Origin: Agrobacterium sp. a22-2 | GTDB taxonomy: Bacteria > Pseudomonadota > Alphaproteobacteria > Rhizobiales > Rhizobiaceae | Direction: 5' to 3' | DNA: 64,000 nucleotides | NCBI RefSeq assembly: GCF_012276985.1 | Contig: NZ_JAAXMM010000008.1 | Coordinates: 186,001 to 250,000 of the forward strand | Part shown: positions 56,198-64,000 of the stretch, piece by piece | How positions within the stretch are numbered: position 1 is the stretch's first letter | How the letters are laid out: the number at the start of each line of letters is the position of its first letter | The notes under the pieces: model-generated | Seen by the model: only the letters and a program-made list of their open reading frames with translations | What the model was told of the DNA's origin: nothing | Databases searched by the model: none | Translations under genes and position numbers: made by a program

Positions 56198-57307
56198 TCA
56201 GGCGTCCAGGCGGTAGAGATTGGTTTCGAGGAAATGCGCGGACAGCGCATGGTGGACACTGGTCGGGCTTTCGGTGGTGAGGGCGGCCAGAAGAGAGCCT
56301 ATGCGCGCGGCGTCGATCACGCCGTCGCCTTCGATCAGCCGGTGCAGGGTGGCGGCAATCATCGCGTCGCCGGCCCCGGTCATGTCAACGGGATGGGCCT
56401 TGACCGCAGGGAGCACGACGGTCGCATCGCTGCCTGCAACCGCAATGCCATGCGGTCCCATCGAGACCACGGCCTGTGTCGCGCCGGCCTGTTGAAGGCC
56501 AAGGGCGGCGGCGCGCGCATTGTCGATGTCGGCCTCGCCGCTTCGGCCGAGGAAAGCGTTGGCTTCGGTCAAATTCATGAAGATCAGATCGATGCCGGTC
56601 AGGTCGCGCGGCAGGCGCTGCACCTTCGGCGTCGAGACGGCATCGATGGCAATGCGGAAGCGGGCTCCGTGCTTGCGGGCAATCAGCGCGGCGATGGTGT
56701 CGGCCGGCAGATTGCAGTCTACAAAAATCCAGGTCGCGGCTGCGAGATGCGGCCAGACGCGATCAAGGATAGCCGGGCCGAACTCGTCGAAAATCGCCAT
56801 GTCGGCAAGGCCCATCTGCAATTCACCGGACGGGTCGAGGATGGCCGCATATTCGGCGGTCCGGCCGCTATCGCTGACCTGGGTCTGCGTGACATCGATG
56901 CCGCGCTCGCGCATGTGGCGCAGGATTTCCCGGCCGGGCTCGTCATTGCCGACAATCGAGACGAAACTGGTTTCGGTGCCGAGAAGGGCGAGGTTTTCAG
57001 CGACATTGCGGGCCACACCGCCCGGGCTGCGAAAGCCCTCGGCCGGATTGGACGTGCCGGGTTTCAGGGTCTCGATGGCCCGGTATTTGCGGTCGAGCAC
57101 GGCGCCGCCCATGCAGACGGCACGACGCGCGGCAGGCAGCACATAACCACGTCCCAGAATGTAACCTTTCTGGATCAGTTGCACGATGTGGGCGGCGACC
57201 GTGGAGCGGGCCAGCCCCAGCATGGTGGCGATTTCCTGCTGACCGGCAAAGGGATTGGCCTTCACCATGTCCAATACGGCCTGTTCCTGTTCTCCCAGAT
57301 GGTCCAT
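56198..57307 (-). CDS. psuK: HTH-PfkB carbohydrate kinase, PsuK-like
   Basis: A PfkB/ribokinase-type kinase fused to an N-terminal helix-turn-helix (369 aa). Residues about 1-55 (GQQEIATMLGLARSTVAAHIVQLIQKGYILGRGYVL) are a MarR/Lrp-like winged helix; residues about 65-365 are the kinase, with GGVARNVAENL and the catalytic DMTGAGDAM. It would phosphorylate pseudouridine for psuG and may also bind DNA. ATG 57307 is used; an in-frame ATG at 57379 lies within the inverted repeat and is rejected. Its promoter carries a 10-bp-arm inverted repeat. Confidence 0.85.
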   Translation of the reverse strand: MDHLGEQEQAVLDMVKANPFAGQQEIATMLGLARSTVAAHIVQLIQKGYILGRGYVLPAARRAVCMGGAVLDRKYRAIETLKPGTSNPAEGFRSPGGVARNVAENLALLGTETSFVSIVGNDEPGREILRHMRERGIDVTQTQVSDSGRTAEYAAILDPSGELQMGLADMAIFDEFGPAILDRVWPHLAAATWIFVDCNLPADTIAALIARKHGARFRIAIDAVSTPKVQRLPRDLTGIDLIFMNLTEANAFLGRSGEADIDNARAAALGLQQAGATQAVVSMGPHGIAVAGSDATVVLPAVKAHPVDMTGAGDAMIAATLHRLIEGDGVIDAARIGSLLAALTTESPTSVHHALSAHFLETNLYRLDA

Positions 57308-57358
57308 CGGCGGCTGATCACGCTTTTCAAAAATTGCTCTGTTTTGGATATGGACAAC

Positions 57359-57384
57359 AACAGATGTTTTTGTCAACATCTGTT
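57359..57384. promoter_or_regulatory. 10-bp-arm inverted repeat, likely operator
   Basis: AACAGATGTT (57359-57368) and AACATCTGTT (57375-57384) form a perfect inverted repeat with a 6-bp spacer, between the divergent psuK-like gene and the 2-oxoglutarate oxygenase gene. The spacing fits a dimeric helix-turn-helix regulator, and the kinase's own HTH is the obvious candidate. Confidence 0.75.
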
Positions 57385-57438
57385 TATAGGAAGAGTAAGC
57401 GGCCGTGATCGGCCATTGTGCGGAATGGGGTTTTGACG

Positions 57439-58407
57439 ATGCATGACATACGCGGATCTACGACAGACGCCGAGTGCATTCCGGTCATCGACGTTGCCCC
57501 TTTCGTGGCCGGTGGTCCCCAGGCTGCGCAGGTGGTCCGGCAGATCGAGCTTGCTGCACGCGATACCGGTTTCTTCCTCGTGACGGGCCATGGCGTGCCG
57601 CCGGCGGTGACTGCACGCCTCTACGATCTGGCCCGCGCCTTTTTCGATCGGCCGCAGAGCTGGAAGGTCGGCCAAGGTCGCGGCACCGGCATCGACGGCG
57701 GCATGGCCTTTTCGCCGATAGCAGATGAGGCGCTGGCGGCAACGCTCGGCATCAAGACACCCGGCGACTACAAGGAAAGCCTGAATTTCGGCCCGCGCCT
57801 CAAGGGGGATCAATGGCCGGACGAGCCGGCAGGCCTTGAGCAGGCATTCCACGACTATTTCGTCGAGATGGAGCGCCTTGCGGGGCACTTGCGGCGGACC
57901 TTCTGCGCGGCGATCGGTTTGCCGGCGGATTATTTCGAGCCGTCGTTCGAAGGCCATCTCTCGGCACTCAGGGTCATCAATTATCCCGAGCAGGAGGAGA
58001 CGCCGCTGCCGGGGCAGATGCGCGCCGGCGTGCACACCGACTATGGCTTCATGACGATCTTGCGCTCGGAAGCATCGCCGGGCGGGCTGCAGGTGCAGAG
58101 GCGGTCGGGCGAGTGGCTCGACGCTCCGAATATCGAAGGCGCCTATGTCGTCAATATCGGCGATGCCTTCATGCGCTGGACCAATGACGAATGGGTCTCG
58201 ACGCCGCATCGCGTCGCCAACCCGCCGGGTGAGGCGAAGGGCAGCGCCCGGCGCCAGTCCATCCCGTTCTTCCTCAATCCGAGCGCCGACACGGTAATCC
58301 GCTGCCTTGAACCGTTCTGCAGCGGTGGCCAGCAGGCCAAATACGAGCCGATCACCTATGGCGATTACATTGCTCTCAAGACCCGGCAGGCCTTCAGAAA
58401 AGACTAG
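57439..58407 (+). CDS. 2-oxoglutarate/Fe(II) oxygenase, isopenicillin-N-synthase-like
   Basis: A 322-residue non-haem iron oxygenase. Iron ligands are H199 and D201 in HTDYG and H257 in STPHR; R272-x-S274 in RQS is the 2-oxoglutarate site. The N-terminus IPVIDVAPF and GFFLVTGHGVP are family hallmarks. Start at ATG 57439; a GTG at 57418 is an alternative. Divergent from psuK across the operator, and followed by a PotABCD-type importer. A role in hydroxylating a nucleobase or a polyamine-like compound is possible, but unproven. Confidence 0.85.
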   Translation: MHDIRGSTTDAECIPVIDVAPFVAGGPQAAQVVRQIELAARDTGFFLVTGHGVPPAVTARLYDLARAFFDRPQSWKVGQGRGTGIDGGMAFSPIADEALAATLGIKTPGDYKESLNFGPRLKGDQWPDEPAGLEQAFHDYFVEMERLAGHLRRTFCAAIGLPADYFEPSFEGHLSALRVINYPEQEETPLPGQMRAGVHTDYGFMTILRSEASPGGLQVQRRSGEWLDAPNIEGAYVVNIGDAFMRWTNDEWVSTPHRVANPPGEAKGSARRQSIPFFLNPSADTVIRCLEPFCSGGQQAKYEPITYGDYIALKTRQAFRKD

Positions 58408-58462
58408 GCCTGCCGGGTACCGCCGACCGCATACCGACATGTTGAAAAAAAGGGGAACGACA

Positions 58463-59500
58463 ATGACGATTTTGACGAGACGGCAGACACTGGCAGGCAT
58501 GGGCGCCTTGGCCGGGGCTTCGTTCTTCGGCTTACCGGCCGGGGCGCAGCAGAAGACGCTGGTGGTGCCGACGCTGGGCGGCGCCTGGGAACAGTTTTGG
58601 CGCACATCGCTGGTGCCGTCCTTCAGCGAGAAGAGCGGTGCGGCGGTAACGCTCGATGCCGGCAACGGCCGCGTCTGGAGCGCCAATCTGCGCGCCGCCG
58701 GCGTGGAAAAGCCGCCCTATTCCTTTGTGATGACCAACGAGGCCTTTGCCTCCAGCCTGCGCAAGGAAGGCTTTTTCGAAAAGCTCGACCTGACGAAGCT
58801 GCCGCATTATGCGGATCTCTATCCGCTAGCCAAGAAGACTGACGATTGGGGCGCCGTCGCCATGGTCTCGCCGATCGGCCTTGCCTATCGCACCGATCTC
58901 GTCAAGACGCCGCCGAAGAGCTGGAAAGACCTCTGGGACAATCCGGAATTCCAGGGTCGCATCGGCCTTTATAATTTTGCCAATACCGCCGGCAAGATGG
59001 AACTGATGCTGTTCTCCAAGATCTTCGGCAAGGACCAGTACGATATCGATGCCGGCTTTGCCGCGCTCGAGAAGCTCGGGTCGGTCATCCAGGCGGATTT
59101 CAATCTGTCGACGGGCATTGCCGCCGGCGAATTCATCGTCGCCCCGTTCGATTTCGGCGAGGTGGCGCGCCTGCGCAAGCAGGGCCTGCCGATCGACATC
59201 ATCATTCCGGAAGAAGGCATGCTGATGTTCGACCAGACGCTGAACATCCTGGCCCATGCGCCGGAAAAGGAACTGGCCTACGAATATGCCAACTTCATGC
59301 TGGCGCCGGAAACCCAGACCCTGCTGATGAAGGAATTCTTCGTTTCGCCGACCAATTCCAAGGTCATCGTGCCGGACGATCTGAAGGCCGACGTGCCGAT
59401 CTCAGGCCCTGAGATGGACAAGATCCTGACCTGGGACTGGGGCTTCATGAACGAGAAGCAGGGCGCATTTGCCGAGACCTGGGCAAAGACCGTCAAGTGA
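58463..59500 (+). CDS. ABC transporter substrate-binding protein (PotD-like, Tat-exported)
   Basis: A 345-residue periplasmic binding protein of the spermidine/putrescine/thiamine-like type II group. The N-terminus LTRRQTLAGMGALAGASFFG is a twin-arginine signal, followed by LVVPTLGGAWEQFWRTSLVPSF. The AGGGGAACGACA upstream supports the start at 58463. It heads an importer with the three genes below, although a hairpin lies between it and the ATPase gene. Confidence 0.88.
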   Translation: MTILTRRQTLAGMGALAGASFFGLPAGAQQKTLVVPTLGGAWEQFWRTSLVPSFSEKSGAAVTLDAGNGRVWSANLRAAGVEKPPYSFVMTNEAFASSLRKEGFFEKLDLTKLPHYADLYPLAKKTDDWGAVAMVSPIGLAYRTDLVKTPPKSWKDLWDNPEFQGRIGLYNFANTAGKMELMLFSKIFGKDQYDIDAGFAALEKLGSVIQADFNLSTGIAAGEFIVAPFDFGEVARLRKQGLPIDIIIPEEGMLMFDQTLNILAHAPEKELAYEYANFMLAPETQTLLMKEFFVSPTNSKVIVPDDLKADVPISGPEMDKILTWDWGFMNEKQGAFAETWAKTVK

Positions 59501-59553
59501 TATCACGTGCAGGGCGGGGCGCCGGACCATGAGGGTCCAGCCGCGTCCGCAGG

Positions 59554-59582
59554 CCAGGCCGGCCGTCCCAACGCCGGCCTGG
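59554..59582 (+). terminator. Intercistronic stem-loop after the binding-protein gene
   Basis: CCAGGCCGGC (59554-59563) and GCCGGCCTGG (59573-59582) form a perfect 10-bp stem with a 9-base loop between the binding-protein and ATPase genes. It lacks a T-tract, so it may attenuate or stabilise message rather than terminate. Confidence 0.6.
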
Positions 59583-59658
59583 TCCTTCGTCTCCGGTGGG
59601 GTTCGTGCAGGGCAAAGGCCTTTTGGTCATCCGGCATTCAAGTGGAAAGTTGAGCGAT

Positions 59659-60726
59659 ATGACAGAGGTTAGCATCGAAGCGCTGACCAAGGACTACGGT
59701 GCATCGCGGGCCGTCGATGGAATCTCGATCCTGATCCGCGAGGGCGAGTTCATTTCGCTGCTCGGTCCGTCGGGATGCGGCAAGACCACGACGCTGAAGA
59801 TGATTGCCGGCTTCGAGGAGGTTTCGGGCGGAGCCATCCGTTTCGACGGCAACGACGTCGTGCATGTGCCGGCCGAACGGCGCGACATCGGCATGGTCTT
59901 TCAGAACTACGCCCTCTTTCCGCATATGACGGTTGCCGGCAATCTCGCCTTCGGGCTTGAGATGCGCAAGGTGCCGAAGGCGGCGATGCAGGAGCGGATC
60001 GCCCGCGTGCTCGACATGGTGCAGTTGACCGATTATGCCGACCGCTATCCGCGCCAGCTGTCCGGCGGCCAGCAGCAGCGGGTGGCACTGGCCCGCGCCC
60101 TGGTGATCGAGCCGAAGATTCTGCTGCTCGACGAACCGCTGGCCAATCTCGATGCCAAGCTGCGCGAGGAAATGCGGATCTTTATCCGCGATATCCAGCG
60201 TCGGGTCGGCATCACTACGGTCTATGTCACCCATGACCAGGCCGAAGCGATGACCATGTCGGATCGCGTCGTAGTGATGTTCGGCGGTACGATCGCCCAG
60301 ATCGGCAGCCCTTCGGACATTTACGAGCGTCCTGCCAGCACGGAAGTGGCGAAATTCGTCGGCCAGGTCAACCTGATCGAGGCCCGTGTGCTGCACAGCG
60401 CCGGTGCCGGTCACGTGGCGGTGGCGACCGAATTCGGTGAACTGGAGATTCCGGCGGGTGGTTCGCTTGCCGAAGGAAGCATGTTGACGCTGGCCCTGCG
60501 TCCCGAGGCGGTCGAGATTGCTGCGGCCGCTGGCGAAGGGCCCGGCATTCCGGCGACGGTTCTATCCAGCTACTATTCCGGCAGCCTGGTCGATTACCGG
60601 CTGCGACTTGCCAGCGGCCACGAGATTGACGTGCAGACATTTCCGCGCCACCGGTTCGATGATGGCGCCATGGTCCGTATCCATGCTCCGGCGGACCGCT
60701 TCTGGCCAGTGGAGAAACGGGCATGA
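59659..60726 (+). CDS. ABC transporter ATPase (PotA-like)
   Basis: A 355-residue importer ATPase of the PotA/UgpC type. Walker A GPSGCGKTT, signature LSGGQQQRVALARAL, Walker B ILLLDEPLANLDAKLR and the switch in VTHDQAEAMTM. The C-terminal TOBE-like region (about 260-350) is present. Start ATG 59659. The stop overlaps the first permease by ATGA. Confidence 0.92.
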   Translation: MTEVSIEALTKDYGASRAVDGISILIREGEFISLLGPSGCGKTTTLKMIAGFEEVSGGAIRFDGNDVVHVPAERRDIGMVFQNYALFPHMTVAGNLAFGLEMRKVPKAAMQERIARVLDMVQLTDYADRYPRQLSGGQQQRVALARALVIEPKILLLDEPLANLDAKLREEMRIFIRDIQRRVGITTVYVTHDQAEAMTMSDRVVVMFGGTIAQIGSPSDIYERPASTEVAKFVGQVNLIEARVLHSAGAGHVAVATEFGELEIPAGGSLAEGSMLTLALRPEAVEIAAAAGEGPGIPATVLSSYYSGSLVDYRLRLASGHEIDVQTFPRHRFDDGAMVRIHAPADRFWPVEKRA

Positions 60727-61583
60727 TGTCGCCGCGTCTGGCCCGGCTTGCGCCACATTTGCTGATCCTGCCGGCGGCCATCCTGCTGTTCGCCTTCATC
60801 GTGCTGCCTTATGCAACGATCGTCGTCATGAGTTTTCGGACGCCGGGGCAGGGTACGCCTTACGGGGAGGGGTTCACGCTCCTCAACTATATCCGCTTCC
60901 TGTCGGATACGTTCTATCTGCAGCAGACCTTCAACACGCTGGCGATCGGCTTCGTGACGACGGTGCTCTGCCTGCTGCTCGGCTTTCCCGTTGCCTGGCA
61001 GCTGGCGCGCGGCGGCACGCGGTTTCGCGGCCTTGCCTATGGCGTCGTGCTGTCGCCGCTGCTGGTCGGCATCGTCATCCGCAGCTATGGCTGGACCATC
61101 TTGCTCGGCAATAACGGCATCATCAACCGCTCGCTGCTGAGCCTCGGGATCGTCGACCGGCCGGTGGGACTGATGTACAATTCGCTCGGCATCGTGATCG
61201 CCCTGGTGCATGTCTTCCTGCCCTTCATGATCCTGCCGATCATGAGCGCCATCCAGGGTATCGATCCGTCGCTGGAGGCCGCCGCCCGATCGCTCGGCGC
61301 GCAGCGCGCCACGGCTTTCCGGCGCATCGTGCTGCCGCTTGCCATGCCCGGCATTCAGGCCGGCTGTATCCTTGTCTTCGTCCTGTCGCTCAGCGCCTAT
61401 GTGACGCCGTCGCTGATTGGCGGCTCCAAGGTCAAGACCATGGCGGTCGCCACGGTCGATGCGCTGGTCGACACGTTCCAATGGCCGTTCGGCTCGGCTC
61501 TTGCCTTATCCCTGGCGGTGACCGGCGGGCTGATCGTGATCGTCTTTACCTTCGCAACCCGCATGAAATGGAAGGCGAACTGA
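60723..61583 (+). CDS. ABC transporter permease (PotB-like)
   Basis: A 286-residue inner-membrane permease with about six helices and an EAA coupling loop EAAARSLGAQRATAFRRIVLPLAMPG. Overlaps the ATPase by 4 bases and the second permease by 1-3 bases. Confidence 0.9.
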   Translation: MMSPRLARLAPHLLILPAAILLFAFIVLPYATIVVMSFRTPGQGTPYGEGFTLLNYIRFLSDTFYLQQTFNTLAIGFVTTVLCLLLGFPVAWQLARGGTRFRGLAYGVVLSPLLVGIVIRSYGWTILLGNNGIINRSLLSLGIVDRPVGLMYNSLGIVIALVHVFLPFMILPIMSAIQGIDPSLEAAARSLGAQRATAFRRIVLPLAMPGIQAGCILVFVLSLSAYVTPSLIGGSKVKTMAVATVDALVDTFQWPFGSALALSLAVTGGLIVIVFTFATRMKWKAN

Positions 61584-62365
61584 TGTCTCGGGGCTTTTTC
61601 ACTGTCTATTGCCTGATCATCTATGCCTTCCTGCTAGCGCCCATTTTGGTTGTCGTCGGCGCCTCGTTCAATGCCGGTTCTTTCCTGACCTTTCCGCCGC
61701 AGGGCCTGTCGTTGCGCTGGTATGGCGTGTTCTTCCAGAACGAAGTGTTCCTGCGCGCCATCCGGACGTCTCTGTGGGTCGCTGCGGTTTCGACGGTTGT
61801 TTCCGGCGTCATCGGGACCATGGCGGCCATCTATTTCGTGCAGCATGCGGGAAGGCTCAAGGAAACCGTGCGCATCGCCATGCTGGCGCCGCTGCTGCTG
61901 CCGGAAGTGCTCACCGCGATTTCGCTGCTGTTCTTCGTCTATACCATCGGCATCGGCACCCAGACGCCATTCGCGATGCTGGTCGGCCATGTGCTGATCA
62001 CGCTGCCCTTCGTCTTCATCAACGTAACGACGTCGCTGGAATCCTACGATCCGGCATGGAGCATGGCGGCGCGGAGCCTTGGCGCCGGCCCCTTCACGCG
62101 CTTTCGCCGCATCATGCTGCCCTTGATCAAGCCCGGAGTGATCGGCGGCTGCCTGTTCGCCTTCATCATCTCCTTCGACATCTTCACCATCTCGTTCATG
62201 CTGAAGAGTGTCGGCACCTCGACCCTGCCGATCCAGCTCTACGACTACCTGCGCACCAATTTCACGCCGGAGGCCGCGGCCGTCTCGACATTGTCGGTGG
62301 CGCTGACAATCGTTGTTGTGGTCGTGTCGGAGAAGGTTCTGGGCCTGCGCATCCATCGCTTCTGA
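61583..62365 (+). CDS. ABC transporter permease (PotC-like)
   Basis: A 260-residue permease with the coupling loop SMAARSLGAGPFTRFRRIMLPLIKPG. The TGATG overlap with the previous gene gives the start. Last gene of the importer operon. Confidence 0.9.
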   Translation: MSRGFFTVYCLIIYAFLLAPILVVVGASFNAGSFLTFPPQGLSLRWYGVFFQNEVFLRAIRTSLWVAAVSTVVSGVIGTMAAIYFVQHAGRLKETVRIAMLAPLLLPEVLTAISLLFFVYTIGIGTQTPFAMLVGHVLITLPFVFINVTTSLESYDPAWSMAARSLGAGPFTRFRRIMLPLIKPGVIGGCLFAFIISFDIFTISFMLKSVGTSTLPIQLYDYLRTNFTPEAAAVSTLSVALTIVVVVVSEKVLGLRIHRF

Positions 62366-62466
62366 TTGCATGGCGGCGTCGCTTTTGGTCCTCATCGGGT
62401 GGATCTCGCCCAACAGACTGCAACGGCGAGATGGCGGAACCTGCATTCCAGCGCCTTGATTCGACT

Positions 62467-62510
62467 GTGCCGGACGCTATGTCCCCGACAGGATGGATAG
62501 CGTCCGGCAC
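62467..62510 (+). terminator. 14-bp-arm hairpin between the importer operon and the Cache-HAMP gene
   Basis: Perfect 14-bp arms, 62467-62480 with 62497-62510, around a 16-base loop, starting about 100 bases after the permease stop. It ends one base before the GGGAGG ribosome-binding site of the next gene, so it could end the operon or control translation of the sensor. Confidence 0.6.
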
Positions 62511-62520
62511 GGGAGGCTTT

Positions 62521-63648
62521 ATGGCGCGAAAGAAACACCGTCGCACGGCTCCGACACTGATTACGGTTACCTTCGTCTTCGTGGCGGCGAGCGCCGTTGT
62601 GGTTGGCGTGCTGTTTTTCGTGCTGATGCGGGAGAGATTCGACAGCTATCAGCGCGACGTTATGATTTCGGCCATCGGCACGAGAGCCGAGGGCGTTCAG
62701 ACGGCCTTTGCCCATGCCCTATTCGAGCAGTGGAGCCGCTTGCGGCATCTGTCCGGTGTCATCGGTGATCACGACGCCGCGGCGATTGCCATGACACTCG
62801 ATACGATCGTTGGCGACGGTAGCCAGATTTCCTGGGGTGGCTACGCCAATGTTGACGGTACGATCCTGGCGGCCTCCGGCAATCTTCTGGTCGGGGCAGA
62901 CGTTTCGTCCAGGCCGTGGTTTCAGGAGGGGCTGGAGGGCCCCTATGCGGGAGACGTTCACGACGCCGTTCTGCTGGCCGAGAAACTGGGTTCGTCAAAG
63001 GACTCGCTGCCACGATTCCTGGATCTGGCAATGCCCGTGCGGGATGGCAACGGCGAGATCCGGGGGGTTCTCGGCCTGCATTTGAATGCCGACTGGGCGG
63101 CTTCCTATATCAAGGATATCGCAGACGCGCTCGACATCGATGTCTATCTTGTCAACGAGAACGGAACGGTCGTCATCGCCTCGGACGATGCCCACCATGG
63201 CAGTCTCGACATTCCCAGCATGCGGGCCGCACGGACGGGTGCGGCTGCCAGCTATCTTGAACGCTGGCCGGACGGACGGATGTATTTCAGCGCCACGGTT
63301 CCCGAGGTCGGTTACCGGGAGCTTCCCTCTTTCGGGTGGAGCCTTGTGGCGCGCATACCGGCCGAAGCTTTCCTCGCGCCGCAGGAGAATTTCTCCGAAC
63401 GCATGATATTCTATCTGGTCAGTTTTGGCGTCATGCTGATTCTGATGACGCTGATCTTCATTCAGTTCTTCATCCGGCCGATCAGCACCTTGTCGCGCAA
63501 CGCCAGGAAGATCGCCGACGGCATCGACGTCTATCCCTATGAGCCGACCAGGACCAGCGAATTGCGGGCACTCAGCGGCGCCTTGGCGCGGCTGCAGAGC
63601 CGGTTGCATCGGCACAACCAGTCTGGCGACCGCGACCCTTCAGGATGA
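62521..63648 (+). CDS. Cache-HAMP membrane sensor without an output domain
   Basis: A 375-residue membrane protein. An N-terminal basic segment and one helix (about 13-36) are followed by a periplasmic Cache-type sensor (about 40-290; for example GYANVDGTILAASGNLLVGADVSSRPWF and AMPVRDGNGEIRGVLGLHL). A second helix (about 296-318) and a HAMP-like segment (RPISTLSRNARKIADG, 319 on) follow. It ends shortly after HAMP, with no GGDEF, kinase or MCP domain. GGGAGG is 4 bases before ATG 62521. In the +1 frame just past the HAMP the peptide SLATATLQDERDP appears, like the linker before a GGDEF domain, hinting at a lost C-terminus. It overlaps the tail of the opposite gene by 9 bases. Confidence 0.75.
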   Translation: MARKKHRRTAPTLITVTFVFVAASAVVVGVLFFVLMRERFDSYQRDVMISAIGTRAEGVQTAFAHALFEQWSRLRHLSGVIGDHDAAAIAMTLDTIVGDGSQISWGGYANVDGTILAASGNLLVGADVSSRPWFQEGLEGPYAGDVHDAVLLAEKLGSSKDSLPRFLDLAMPVRDGNGEIRGVLGLHLNADWAASYIKDIADALDIDVYLVNENGTVVIASDDAHHGSLDIPSMRAARTGAAASYLERWPDGRMYFSATVPEVGYRELPSFGWSLVARIPAEAFLAPQENFSERMIFYLVSFGVMLILMTLIFIQFFIRPISTLSRNARKIADGIDVYPYEPTRTSELRALSGALARLQSRLHRHNQSGDRDPSG

Positions 63649-63993
63649 GCGGGACCCGACCAGAAGATCGTGGATGATGGCGCTGATCCGCGTCCGGGTC
63701 ACGCCGGGAGCATTGCCCTCGGCGTAGAGTTTGCGTAGCAGGGCCTCATACTGGACCTCGGTGGTTTCCAGCGAAAGCCTTCCTCCGTCCGGCGTCGTCT
63801 CGATAACGAATGCCGATATGTCGCCAATGCCGCGCAAGGCGATCAGGACCGCCGATCCGGTCTGCAGCGTGACGCCGCGCACGCGGGCGGATTCCTGAGT
63901 CAGTTCCGTGACCCAAACCCTGTGCAGCCCGTCGTCGATGCGCATCAACGACCTCTGGGGGCGATCATCGAGATGGGTCTCGACACGCGGCAT
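63640..63993 (-). CDS. Small PilZ-like protein, possibly cut by the window edge
   Basis: A 117-residue protein whose pattern, DRPQRSLMRIDDG with TELTQESARVRG and ISAFVIETTPDGGRLSLE, resembles a PilZ-type c-di-GMP-binding domain, but the RxxxR and DxSxxG motifs are not clean. The ATG at 63993 is close to the right edge, so an upstream start outside the window is possible. It is convergent with the Cache-HAMP gene. A role in c-di-GMP signalling would fit that neighbour, but the assignment is weak. Confidence 0.45.
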   Translation of the reverse strand: MPRVETHLDDRPQRSLMRIDDGLHRVWVTELTQESARVRGVTLQTGSAVLIALRGIGDISAFVIETTPDGGRLSLETTEVQYEALLRKLYAEGNAPGVTRTRISAIIHDLLVGSRSS

Positions 63994-64000
63994 CTCGATG

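Noticed and set aside
54212..57436. 1074-residue plus-strand frame opposite the crotonase, psuG and psuK genes
   Set aside because: Covers three recognised genes on the other strand, including their catalytic motifs, and has no start signal or domain.

Overview
The window is a GC-rich, densely coded stretch that looks like an alphaproteobacterial (Rhizobiales, probably Rhizobiaceae) chromosome or chromid. Supporting signs are nosRZDFYLX gene order, a HutF-type histidine pathway, a fused indolepyruvate oxidoreductase, many HAAT- and PotABCD-type ABC transporters, and a small mosaic palindromic repeat of the kind common in rhizobia. I saw no phage, CRISPR array, rRNA or tRNA. The only trace of an insertion sequence is a possible IS3-like end near 8.73 kb.

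Layout. (1) 0.7-8.6 kb is a surface-polysaccharide/envelope patch: a DUF3095 protein with an apparent 8-bp slip at its start, a GT32-type sugar transferase, a polysaccharide-deacetylase-like protein, a GT4 glycosyltransferase, a WbpA-type UDP-sugar dehydrogenase, a small methyltransferase and a calcineurin-like phosphoesterase. (2) 9.2-11.0 kb holds an MHS-type MFS transporter with a large extracytoplasmic insertion and a clear terminator. (3) 11.5-33.9 kb is a nitrous-oxide-respiration region: an NsrR-like Rrf2 regulator, a ferritin-like diiron protein divergent from nosR across a perfect FNR/FixK-type box, complete nosRZDFYLX, then flavin proteins (an FMO-like monooxygenase, a PNPOx-like protein and a PNPOx-GAF-wHTH protein). 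After ogt, an ABC-F ATPase and an Lrp regulator/racemase pair comes ubiTUV (oxygen-independent ubiquinone biosynthesis), divergent from ubiD-ubiX. N2O reductase draws electrons from the quinone pool, so nos and ubiTUV together make sense for anaerobic respiration.

(4) 33.9-46.2 kb is histidine utilisation: hutIHGU on the minus strand, divergent hutF, and a second minus-strand operon of amino-acid ABC transporter, hutC and an FMN monooxygenase. HutC-like operators lie at both promoters. (5) 46.3-53.2 kb has an AcuI-type reductase, a FadR-type regulator, and a divergent D-2-hydroxyacid-dehydrogenase-like flavoprotein with a fused 2-oxoacid:ferredoxin oxidoreductase; this suggests oxidation of a 2-hydroxy acid to a 2-oxo acid and then an acyl-CoA. 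(6) 53.3-62.4 kb appears to be a nucleoside/base salvage region: nucleoside hydrolase, a crotonase, pseudouridine-5'-phosphate glycosidase, an HTH-PfkB kinase, then a divergent 2-oxoglutarate oxygenase and a PotABCD-type importer, with a 10-bp-arm inverted repeat between the two units. (7) 62.5-64 kb ends with a Cache-HAMP membrane sensor lacking an output domain and a PilZ-like small protein that may run past the window edge.

Start sites were chosen from ribosome-binding sites, ATGA overlaps and family N-termini. Functions rest on motif recognition by eye; no database search was run.
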